Source: Sphingomonas oleivorans (GTDB taxonomy: Bacteria > Pseudomonadota > Alphaproteobacteria > Sphingomonadales > Sphingomonadaceae). From it: DNA of 64,000 nucleotides. The stretch covers positions 95,084 through 159,083 of the forward strand of contig NZ_NWBU01000016.1 in the NCBI RefSeq assembly GCF_003050615.1, given 5' to 3'. Positions 53,468 to 60,793 of the stretch are shown here, piece after piece. The notes beneath the pieces are model-generated. The model was not told the DNA's origin. It was given only the letters and a program-made list of their open reading frames with translations, and ran no database searches. The first letter of the stretch is position 1; each line of letters starts with the position of its first letter. Position numbers and translations under genes: made by a program.

Positions 53468-54301
53468 TCAGTCGTTCCCACCGATGAGGTCACCCAACCC
53501 GCCGAGCACCGAGCCCTCACCCCGATTCTGGCCGCCACGGCTGCCCGCCGCAGCCAGCATTCGCCCGGCCAGTCGCGAGAAGGGCAGCGACTGGATCCAG
53601 ACCTTGCCTGGGCCCGTCAGTCGCGCGAAGAACAGCCCCTCGCCGCCGAAGAATGCGGTTTTGACTCCGCCCGCCATCACCAGGTCGAACTCGATGCTGG
53701 GGGTGTAGGCGGCAAGGCAGCCCGTATCGACGTGGAGCTGCTCGCCCGGCGCGAGCTCGCGCTCGACCACCGTTCCACCCATCTGCACGAACACCCAGCC
53801 ATCGCCCTCCAGCTTCTGCATGATGAAGCCTTCGCCGCCGAACAGGCCCGTCATCACGCGGCGCTGGAAATGTACGCCGATCGACACGCCCTTGGCGGCC
53901 GCGAGGAAGCTGTCCTTCTGGCAGATCAGTTGCCCGCCATGCTCGGCCAGGCGCAAGGGCAGGATCGCGCCGGGCGTCGGCGAGGCGAAGGCGACGCGGG
54001 CCTTGCCCTGGCCGTTGTGCGTGAAGACCGTGGTGAACAGGCTCTCGCCTGTCACCAGCCGCTTGCCGGCTCCCAAGAGCTTGCCCATGAACCCGCCATT
54101 GCCACCGCTGCCGTCGCCGAACACGGTTGTCATGCCGACGCCCGCATCCTTCCAGACGAGGGCACCCGCTTCAGCGATCGCGCTCTCGCCGGGATCGAGC
54201 TCGATCTCGACGAACTGGAGCTCCTGCCCCTTGATCTCGAAATCGATGTCGTCGGCGACGCCGGCGCTGCGGTGATGCTGCCAGGGGCTGGGGGAAGGCA
54301 T
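53468..54301 (-). CDS. AIM24/TIGR00266-family protein
   Basis: The 277-residue protein shows the repeated beta-strand pattern of the AIM24 family (IDFEIKGQELQFVEIELDPGESAIAEAGALVW at the N-terminus). Gly-rich segments follow (FGDGSGGNGGFMGKLLGAGKRLVTGES and FLAAAKGVSIGVHFQRR), and the tail is GGLGDLIGGND. Bacterial members are tryptophan-RNA-binding-attenuator-like beta structures of unknown function; the yeast homologue acts in mitochondria. No signal peptide is present. It is monocistronic. Confidence 0.87.
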   Translation of the reverse strand: MPSPSPWQHHRSAGVADDIDFEIKGQELQFVEIELDPGESAIAEAGALVWKDAGVGMTTVFGDGSGGNGGFMGKLLGAGKRLVTGESLFTTVFTHNGQGKARVAFASPTPGAILPLRLAEHGGQLICQKDSFLAAAKGVSIGVHFQRRVMTGLFGGEGFIMQKLEGDGWVFVQMGGTVVERELAPGEQLHVDTGCLAAYTPSIEFDLVMAGGVKTAFFGGEGLFFARLTGPGKVWIQSLPFSRLAGRMLAAAGSRGGQNRGEGSVLGGLGDLIGGND

Positions 54302-54415
54302 GGGTCGAAGCTCCTGCTGTGGTCGCTGCGCTCTACCCCAGGCGAGACCGAATTGGCTACCGATGCGTGGTGAAGCAGCTGGTGGATGCTGATGCGCGCC
54401 TAATCCGGCGAGGCG

Positions 54416-54504
54416 AATATCGCATTCCCATCTCCATCCGATCGTTCCAGCGGCTGACGCGGAGAACAGTCAACAATCCGAGAAGCTGGCCGGAATGCGA
54501 TATT
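54416..54504. repeat. 13-bp inverted repeat in an intergenic gap
   Basis: AATATCGCATTCC (54416-54428) and GGAATGCGATATT (54492-54504) are exact reverse complements 63 bp apart, in a non-coding stretch between AIM24 and the methyltransferase gene. They could be the ends of a small decayed element or a long-range stem. Confidence 0.45.
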
Positions 54505-54558
54505 GGCCGATCAAATCGGCAGGAGGGGAGGAGGTCGTTCGCGGGGATGGCTCCGGCA

Positions 54559-55218
54559 TCAGTAGAGCCCCGGGACGAGCCGCCAGGTGCGGGCGCGATA
54601 GGCGGCATAGTCGCTGCCGAACTGAGCGAGCAACAAGGCCTCCTCTGCCCGGACGCGCGCGAGCAGAGGGGGAATGGTGAGTGCCGTGAGCAGCACGCCG
54701 ACCCCTGACCGGAAAGCGAGCGCCCAACCCAGCGAGCCGATCAGCAAGCCGAGATAGCTGGGGTGACGAATGGTGCCATAGATGCCGCTGGTCACCAATT
54801 TGTGACCTGGCTGGATCGCCACCAGTCCGCTGAATCGGTGGCCGAGGACGAAGACCGGCCATAAGCGCAGCGTGCCGCCCGCCACGAAGAGGACAACGCC
54901 GGACCAGCGCACAGCCTCGCCGTCGAGCGTCCAGAATTCGGTCCGATCGGTATAGGCGGGCAACCAGGCGGATAGCAGCCCGATGAGCGCGAAGATAGCG
55001 AGGACCCAGCGGTTGGAGCGATCCTCGCGCTCGCCCGGACTGAGATTTCCACCGCTGAAGAGCGCTGCGCCCGCCATGATGAAAAGCGCGATGGTGAGCG
55101 CGATCAGCGGCGGATGGGCGAAGAAGGCGGCGAACCCGCCCCACCCCAGGACGGCGAGCCCGAGATAGGCAAGCGTCCCCAGCAGGATGAAGGGAGCCAG
55201 CTTGAGTGCAGGTTTCAT
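54559..55218 (-). CDS. ICMT-like membrane methyltransferase family protein
   Basis: The 219-residue membrane protein has about five to six helices and the C-terminal motif of isoprenylcysteine methyltransferase/phospholipid methyltransferase relatives. GHKLVTSGIYGTIRHPSYLGLLIGSLGWAL (about 135-165) includes the conserved HP of the SAM-binding site, and EEALLLAQFGSDYAAYRARTWRLVPGLY follows. The reaction in bacteria is usually unknown; lipid or isoprenoid methylation is a possibility. It stands alone on the minus strand. Confidence 0.85.
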   Translation of the reverse strand: MKPALKLAPFILLGTLAYLGLAVLGWGGFAAFFAHPPLIALTIALFIMAGAALFSGGNLSPGEREDRSNRWVLAIFALIGLLSAWLPAYTDRTEFWTLDGEAVRWSGVVLFVAGGTLRLWPVFVLGHRFSGLVAIQPGHKLVTSGIYGTIRHPSYLGLLIGSLGWALAFRSGVGVLLTALTIPPLLARVRAEEALLLAQFGSDYAAYRARTWRLVPGLY

Positions 55219-55397
55219 GGCGGCCTCGCTATCGCTGCGCTGCCCCGCTCATTTCCGAGCCTATCCTGCCCCGTGATCGCGTTCCAGCCTGCCTTCACTC
55301 CACAGACCTCAGACTGGCGAGGCTGGCCGTACGCGGGCCTTTGTCGCAAGCGGGTCAGACCGGGAAAGCGGCCATTGGCAAGCATCGAGCATGAGGC

Positions 55398-55433
55398 GGT
55401 GAAATCCGACTCTTAGGTGAAATCCGACTCTTA
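55398..55433. repeat. Perfect 18-bp tandem duplication at the 3' end of the GNAT gene
   Basis: GGTGAAATCCGACTCTTA occurs twice without a gap (55398-55415 and 55416-55433). The second copy includes the GNAT stop codon (TAA on the minus strand at 55433-55431), and the first lies just after it. Confidence 0.8.
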
Positions 55434-55898
55434 ACTGCTCTTCCAAGCATAGTTCTGATAGGGGTAGCCGAGGCGAGGATGTATGCCCTCCCCTACGACA
55501 TGCAGCCCATGCTTCTCGTAGAACGCACGCGCGCCGACGTTCGCCGTAGCGGCCCGAAGCGTGAAACCGGACGGCATAGTCTTTTGAGCTTCGGCCAGGA
55601 GGGCAGAACCTACACCCATCCGCTGATAGTCTATGTGTATGAAGAGCTGGTCCAGCAAAGCGGCATCTGGTTTCGATGCGACGAAACCGACGACTTTCCC
55701 CTGATGCTCGGCGACGGTAAGTGCCCAGCCCTCTATAATCTCGACATCAACTCTATGCCGAAGTCCCATCAGCGTCGGCTCTTCCGACAGGACCACACCC
55801 GTCGATTGCCAGCTTGTTAGCCAGATGGAAGCGACAGCATCGAAATCTGCCGCTATCGCCGGTCTGATGCTGATGGTTGCGTCGATCGGTAAGGCCAT
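55431..55898 (-). CDS. GNAT-family N-acetyltransferase
   Basis: The 155-residue protein shows the GNAT fold: IRPAIAADFDAVASIWLTSW as strand 1 and helix 1, LDQLFIHIDYQRMGVGSALLAEA as the acetyl-CoA pyrophosphate-binding motif A (Q/R-x-x-G-x-G/A at about 92-97), and NVGARAFYEKHGLHVVGEG as motif B. It would transfer an acetyl group from acetyl-CoA to an unknown amine. The stop lies inside an 18-bp tandem repeat. It is monocistronic. Confidence 0.9.
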   Translation of the reverse strand: MALPIDATISIRPAIAADFDAVASIWLTSWQSTGVVLSEEPTLMGLRHRVDVEIIEGWALTVAEHQGKVVGFVASKPDAALLDQLFIHIDYQRMGVGSALLAEAQKTMPSGFTLRAATANVGARAFYEKHGLHVVGEGIHPRLGYPYQNYAWKSS

Positions 55899-56122
55899 CG
55901 GCTCACCTACAGCCCTGCCGGTTGTGGACGCAACGTCCGCCCCCTCTCGGTCGTCCCCGTCAAACGGCGCGGCAGGCGACGCCTAAGCCGAAGGCCTGTG
56001 CACCGCTGCCTCAAAAGCTGGCGGCATATTCACAGCTTGGCAGGTATGGCGCTGAAGCTGGCCTGCAGTTAACCATGATAGTCAAAGAAAGGCTTTCAAT
56101 CACGCTTTGCCGGGGGGCGGAG

Positions 56123-56899
56123 ATGTCGCAGTTGGAGGATGTTGACAAATTCATAGAATTGTCACGCCAGATCAGAGAACCAAAGGAACTGGAGAGGCTC
56201 GTCGCCGGCATTACGACGGAGATGGGCTTCGATCATTATGCGCTCATCCATCATGTCGATCTGTCGCCGATGGACGCCGAGCGCAGCCACATGAAGAACG
56301 GGACGCTCGTCGCGCTGACGGATTATCCTGAAGCCTGGGTCGAGACCTATATCAAGCGCAACATCGTGGCGAATGACCCGGTGCTGATCGCCAGCCAGCG
56401 CAGCACGGTCGGCTTCCGCTGGGAGGATGTGCCCAATCTCGTCAAGCTTACCTCCGCCCATCGCGCGATCACGGCGGATACGCGCCAGGCAGGGCTGGAA
56501 AACGGATTCACCGTTCCGGCGCACGTTCCCGGCGAGGCGAACGGCTCGTGCAACTTCGCCGTCAGGACCGGCCACCCCTTGCCCGAGCGCAATTTGCGTA
56601 TGGCGCAACTTATCGGCGCTTTCGCGTTCCAGGCGGCGCGCGCGATGGTGATGAATGCGCGCGACATGTCGACCTATGTCCGGCGCGTGAATCTCACTCC
56701 GCGTCAGCTCGAATGCGTGGCACTCGCCGCGCAAGGCAAGAGCGACTGGGAAATAGCCCGGATCCTCGGCATCGGGGAGGAATCGGTCAAGCATCATTTC
56801 AAGATGGCGCGGCAGCAATATGATGTGCCGACCCGCATCCAGGCCGCCTTCCGGGCGGTCTTCGATGGCCAGTTGAGCCTGAACGAAATCGTGAGATAG
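56123..56899 (+). CDS. luxR: LuxR-family quorum-sensing regulator
   Basis: The 258-residue protein has an N-terminal autoinducer-binding domain (about 18-170) with the pocket residues Trp72, Tyr76, Asp85, Pro86 and Trp100 in the YPEAWVETYIKRNIVANDPVL and FRWEDVP stretches. A C-terminal LuxR HTH (about 190-235: LTPRQLECVALAAQGKSDWEIARILGIGEESVKHH) follows. The ATG at 56123 has GGGGGCGGAG directly upstream; an in-frame ATG at 56075 also exists. It is 82 bp upstream of luxI on the same strand, and a 22-bp dyad in that gap is a candidate binding site. It would sense the N-acyl-homoserine lactone made by the next gene. Confidence 0.94.
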   Translation: MSQLEDVDKFIELSRQIREPKELERLVAGITTEMGFDHYALIHHVDLSPMDAERSHMKNGTLVALTDYPEAWVETYIKRNIVANDPVLIASQRSTVGFRWEDVPNLVKLTSAHRAITADTRQAGLENGFTVPAHVPGEANGSCNFAVRTGHPLPERNLRMAQLIGAFAFQAARAMVMNARDMSTYVRRVNLTPRQLECVALAAQGKSDWEIARILGIGEESVKHHFKMARQQYDVPTRIQAAFRAVFDGQLSLNEIVR

Positions 56900-56907
56900 C
56901 CGCCTGT

Positions 56908-56929
56908 CACTCCCCCGACCGGGGGAGTG
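56908..56929. promoter_or_regulatory. Perfect 22-bp dyad upstream of luxI (lux-box-like operator)
   Basis: Arms CACTCCCCCG and CGGGGGAGTG are exact reverse complements around the dinucleotide AC. The centre is about 63 bp before the luxI ATG. The 2-nt centre makes a hairpin terminator less likely, and no U-run follows. The length is close to the usual 18-22-bp lux/tra boxes, although the sequence is unusually GC-rich. A hairpin reading cannot be excluded. Confidence 0.55.
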
Positions 56930-56981
56930 TCGCAATCCCCGGAATAGATCAGATCCTCCTCAGAACATCGAGGAGAGCGTC

Positions 56982-57611
56982 ATGATCCGCTTGATAACGA
57001 GCGACAATCGGAGTGCTTACCCCAGTTTGGTTCAGGCGATGCACGCTGATCGCAAGCGTGTGTTCGTCGATATGCTTCGGTGGAATATCGCTCATGATGA
57101 ATGTCAGGAGCGAGATGAGTTCGACGATGAGTTCGCCGAATATCTGATCCTGCATGATCCTTCGACCGGAGAACATCTGGCATCGATGCGGCTGCTGCGT
57201 ACCGACCGGCCGCATCTTCTGAGCAGTGCCTTCGCGCATCTGTGCGACAAAGGCGTGCCGTCCTCATGCGACATATTCGAGATTACGCGCTTCTGCGTCG
57301 CGCCAAGAGGACGGGCAGCCGATCGGCGCGCGGCGCGCAACAGGCTGGTGCGTGCCATGGTCGAATATGCGCTGCTGACCGACATCCGCGCTTTCACCGC
57401 CGTCTGCAATATGCGCTTCCTGTCCGAAGTGCTTTCGGCCGGCTGGCGCTGCCGGCCGCTCGGACTGCCCATGGTCGAGCAGGGTGAGCTTGTCGGCGCG
57501 CTCATGATCGAGATCGACACGGCCACGCTCGGTTCGCTCATTGGCCCATGGCGCTGCGATCCGGTCGATCTGCGGCTTGTCGGGCGCATGCACCGCGCGC
57601 TCGCGGCCTGA
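56982..57611 (+). CDS. luxI: Acyl-homoserine-lactone synthase LuxI family
   Basis: The 209-residue enzyme makes N-acyl-homoserine lactones from SAM and acyl-ACP. The conserved LuxI positions are all visible: Arg24 and Phe28 in RKRVFVD, Trp34, Asp45 and Asp48 in DEFDDEFAEYLI, Arg70 in ASMRLLRT, Phe84, Glu100 and Arg103 in FEITRFCV. CGAGGAGAG precedes the ATG. It follows luxR and leads into phyH 32 bp later. Chain length cannot be predicted from sequence; the C-terminus is typical of sphingomonad LuxI proteins. Confidence 0.95.
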   Translation: MIRLITSDNRSAYPSLVQAMHADRKRVFVDMLRWNIAHDECQERDEFDDEFAEYLILHDPSTGEHLASMRLLRTDRPHLLSSAFAHLCDKGVPSSCDIFEITRFCVAPRGRAADRRAARNRLVRAMVEYALLTDIRAFTAVCNMRFLSEVLSAGWRCRPLGLPMVEQGELVGALMIEIDTATLGSLIGPWRCDPVDLRLVGRMHRALAA

Positions 57612-57643
57612 CCCTCCTTCGGCACGACGAAAGGATTTTAGGC

Positions 57644-58552
57644 ATGTTCGCCACTGCTACTGCCGCCCGCGCGTCCGGTCTCGCGGATGAGGTTGAATAT
57701 TGGGCCAGCACCCTGCTGGCCAACGGCTATGCAATGATCCCGCACGCGATCGACCGCTCGATCCTGGATGGCTTTCATGATGACCTGCACCCGCATTTCG
57801 AAGCTGCGCCCTTCTGCCAAGGGCCCTTCTATGGCGAGACGACCAAGCGCTTCGGTCGGGTACTGATCCGATCGCCCCATGCGGCCGCCTTTGCGCAGCA
57901 TGAGCTCATTCTCGGCATCGCCAGGCGCGTGTTGCTGCATGAAATGTGCAACACCATTCTTCTCAACCTGACGCAGGCGATCGAAATCCACCCCGGTGCG
58001 CCGCTCCAGTTCCCGCATCGCGACCAGGACATGTTCGGCGGCCCCAAGGGCGGGCGCGATTATATGATGAACGTGATGTGGGCGCTCGACGACTTTACCG
58101 ACGAGAATGGCGCGACACGGGTCTGGCCCGGAAGCAACCATAGCGATCCCCACGGCATGTTGCCCGAGGCTGACGCTATCAGTGCGGTGATGCCGCGCGG
58201 ATCCGCCTTCCTGTTTCTCGGATCGGCACTGCATTCGGGCGGCGAGAACCGGTCGGACCGGCCGCGTCGCGGGGTGATCTTCAGCTATTGCCAGGGTTGG
58301 CTGCGCCCATGGGAAAATCCATGGCTGGCCTATCCGCCGGATATTGCCAGGCACTTCAACGACGAGCTCGCCGCGCTCGCCGGCTACCGCCAGCATCTGC
58401 CGAGCCTCGGTAATTTCGAAGGGCAGTGCCCCTCCGTGCTGCTGCACGGCGAAGTGCCACGGCACCTGCGTTTCACAGACGCCTTACGCGCCGACCAGAT
58501 GGACATGGTTCGCCAATATCAGCGCGAGCACGGATCGCTGGCCGTTGCCTGA
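57644..58552 (+). CDS. Phytanoyl-CoA dioxygenase (PhyH)-family oxygenase
   Basis: The 302-residue cytoplasmic 2OG-Fe(II) oxygenase has the iron triad His125-x-Asp127 in FPHRDQDMF, distal His197 in ALHSGG, and the 2OG-binding Arg in DRPRRGVIF (about 206-209). Homologues hydroxylate fatty-acyl-CoA and other hydrophobic acids. AAAGGA precedes the ATG at 57644. Its position directly after luxI is an arrangement I recall from sphingomonads. This suggests that it modifies a quorum-regulated metabolite, perhaps an acyl chain, but no substrate is known. Confidence 0.88.
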   Translation: MFATATAARASGLADEVEYWASTLLANGYAMIPHAIDRSILDGFHDDLHPHFEAAPFCQGPFYGETTKRFGRVLIRSPHAAAFAQHELILGIARRVLLHEMCNTILLNLTQAIEIHPGAPLQFPHRDQDMFGGPKGGRDYMMNVMWALDDFTDENGATRVWPGSNHSDPHGMLPEADAISAVMPRGSAFLFLGSALHSGGENRSDRPRRGVIFSYCQGWLRPWENPWLAYPPDIARHFNDELAALAGYRQHLPSLGNFEGQCPSVLLHGEVPRHLRFTDALRADQMDMVRQYQREHGSLAVA

Positions 58553-58680
58553 AGATTGGGATGTGGCGGGGAGCGCCGGGATGATCATGGGCCCGGCACA
58601 TGGAAATGGCGCGCTGCGTCATTCTGGCCGGCGCTTCCCGTGGAGCGTGGGAAGCGCGCCACAGAAAGATGGGAGGAAGA

Positions 58681-59169
58681 ATGACCCGAACAGCAACCTG
58701 CCTTGCATCAGCGCCGGAGGATTGTCTGACTGCCCGGGTTCCGCGGCCCGAGGTTGGTTATCCGGCCGATCCCCGTCGCGACGAAAGACCGTCTTCGCTG
58801 ACGTCCGTGGTTGCCGCGCCGATGGCTGATCGCGACGGCGGATTTGCGAAGCGGCTGATACGCTGGCGCAGGAAGCGGGATGAACTGCTCGGGGAGGCGC
58901 TGTTCGGCGACCCCGCCTGGGACATGATGCTCGATCTTTTCGCGGCGCAGGAAGAGGGGAAGCAAGTCTCCGTCTCAAGCCTGTGCATCGCGGCTGCCGT
59001 ACCGGCTACCACCGGCCTGCGCTGGATCAACATATTGGTGGATCGAGGCATTCTTCTCAAGAAGGATGACGAACGTGACCGGCGGCGCATCTGGGTCGAG
59101 CTTACTCCCGACTATGTTCAGCGCATGCGAACGTTGCTCCGTGCCGGCCGTCAGGAGCTGATCGGGTGA
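58681..59169 (+). CDS. MarR-like winged-helix protein
   Basis: The 162-residue protein has an unstructured N-terminal half (about 1-65). A winged-helix domain follows, with AWDMMLDLFAAQEEGKQVSVSSLCIAAAVPATTGLRWINILVDRGIL (about 80-126) and the wing DERDRRRIWVELTPDYVQRMRTL. GGGAGGAAG precedes the ATG. It lies 128 bp after phyH on the same strand and may report on or feed back to the quorum-sensing unit. The family is common in sphingomonads, and no ligand is known. Confidence 0.82.
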   Translation: MTRTATCLASAPEDCLTARVPRPEVGYPADPRRDERPSSLTSVVAAPMADRDGGFAKRLIRWRRKRDELLGEALFGDPAWDMMLDLFAAQEEGKQVSVSSLCIAAAVPATTGLRWINILVDRGILLKKDDERDRRRIWVELTPDYVQRMRTLLRAGRQELIG

Positions 59170-59552
59170 ACTGCTCATGTTCAGCCAATTTAGGGCATCG
59201 ACACGAAACCATGCACCGATTCAGCCAAACGGGTCGATCTTCTCGATGAAGCCACTCTGCTGGGGCTTTCGCGGCCGCGATCGATAGGCCGGTCGACTGC
59301 AGCCCCGGCTCCCGAGAGCCTTGCCCGCCTCATCCTCCGATCATGCCTTCCGCGCCCGACATTTATCGCTTTCGGCGGAGCAGGACTCCTGCTCCTGCCG
59401 TCGGCAAATACTCCAGACGGTTATTCTGCCGACGCCCTGTGGCGACGGGCAATCCCGCTCCGATGTCTCCCAGCGGACCGCCGGGAGGCGCCTTGAAGCG
59501 CCTCGTCCGGCATCAAGAGTCGATCGCGCTTCAAACCGCCATTCGCAGCCGC
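59170..59552. other. Intergenic stretch without a recognised gene
   Basis: These 383 bp hold short reading frames on both strands, none with a recognisable domain. Two copies of TTCAGCCAA occur near 59180 and 59219. The 3' part borders the minus-strand cytochrome c gene. I see no convincing terminator or RNA. Confidence 0.5.
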
Positions 59553-59924
59553 TTATTTGAGCGATATCAGATAATCGGCGATCTCCGCAGCGGCCTTCGG
59601 GTTCTTCTGCCCGGCGAACGGCATTTTGTTGCCCGGCACCACCGTGCGTGGATTGATGATAAACGCAGTCAGCTTCTCCCGATCCCAGGCAATGCCGGAT
59701 GACTTCATCGCCGGCGAGTAGGCAAAGCTGCCGGCGCCGGCCTTACGACCGCTGATCCCGTAGAGGTTCGGCCCAATTCCCTTCCTCGCATCGGGCGTCG
59801 TTGCGTGACATGCGGCACAGACCGCGAAGGCGGGCGGCTTGGCCATCGGGGCCGCGGCCAGCGGAGCAGACATCGCCATTCCGGCTACAACGCAAAAGAA
59901 TCGAAGGAAATAGCCTTCCCGCAT
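59553..59924 (-). CDS. Small class I c-type cytochrome
   Basis: The protein of about 123 residues has a signal peptide (FFCVVAGMAMSAPLAAAP), then one haem-attachment site CAACH (residues 40-44 counted from the longer start) and the Met ligand in NKMPFAG (Met105 in the same numbering). GPNLYGISGRKAG is the usual class I segment, and the fold matches mitochondrial-type cytochrome c2. It acts as a periplasmic electron carrier. I prefer the ATG at 59924, which has GAGG upstream; an ATG at 59936 adds four residues. It is monocistronic. Confidence 0.9.
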   Translation of the reverse strand: MREGYFLRFFCVVAGMAMSAPLAAAPMAKPPAFAVCAACHATTPDARKGIGPNLYGISGRKAGAGSFAYSPAMKSSGIAWDREKLTAFIINPRTVVPGNKMPFAGQKNPKAAAEIADYLISLK

Positions 59925-59936
59925 CGACTGCCTCAT

Positions 59937-60793
59937 CGTGAAAGTGGGAAATTCGGGCGCTTCCAGCCCGCTCCCTATTCATTGATCAGGAGGCACGCAT
60001 TGTGCAACCTCGTTCTTCTACAAGAAAAGAATGTCGGCGATGGGCGATTGCAACGGAACCCCGGCTGCTGCCTCTCTGCCCAGCAAGCTCGACCGATCAG
60101 AAAACCGCTTGCGTCAAGCTATTCTTCATCCATTATGGACTGAGATCGCCCAAAGATTGAACATCCTGTCTCAACAACACATGACCGATTTAGAACAGCA
60201 TTGATCACAGGGATTTTTCCATCTTTTCAAAGATGTTCGGGCCAGGGGAAGCTCGAACGCGTAATGCCGGATCGGGATAGGCTGAGCGCATCCTTCTACG
60301 ATGCCTCCGTCTTCGCGGGCCGGCGGGGGCCAAGGGGATAAACCTGCAGGGCGAACCAAGAAGGTTGGCCATGAGCAGACTGCAATTCATTCGTTCGATC
60401 CGCTCGCGGAGAGCGCCCCTCCATGCGGCTGCATGCCGGCCGATCTCGGCGATCTCCATCGCCGCGGATCGCTCCTCATGCGGGAAGGCCAAGCCATGAG
60501 CGCAATCGAACTCACCCTTTCTCGGCGCAACGTCGCTCAGACGCGGGACGCGACCGCGTCTGGATGCGGTTTTTGCAATTCGTTCATCCGCCCGGGTCAG
60601 CAATGTGCGATTTTTGCACTTGCATGACAGGAAAAATAAAAGAGCTTAGGTAAAATAAACATAATCCTATTGGGGCAAGGACAAGCAGCTAAAAATCAAC
60701 TGCCACGCCGCGCGTGGCAGATAGGGGCCTTATGTGCGTTTTTAGTAACAAAAATGGAGAGGTTAGAAAGATTTTCTAGAAGGGGGCAGGCTA
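59937..60793. other. Gene-poor 857-bp stretch before the TonB receptor
   Basis: No recognisable gene is found here. An AGGAGG stands at 59988-59993. A 57-codon frame runs from 60031 to 60204 (ending MTDLEQH) with no known domain and a poor start. The last 250 bp are AT-rich, with GTGC-GATTTTT-GCAC near 60604-60618 and runs of A/T around 60630-60780, and probably contain the receptor promoter. A regulatory leader or small RNA is possible but not shown. Confidence 0.45.

Noticed and set aside
60205..60627. Overlapping frames of about 100-130 codons on both strands of the gene-poor stretch
   Set aside because: Neither has a known motif or a convincing ribosome site, and both look like chance frames in GC-rich DNA.
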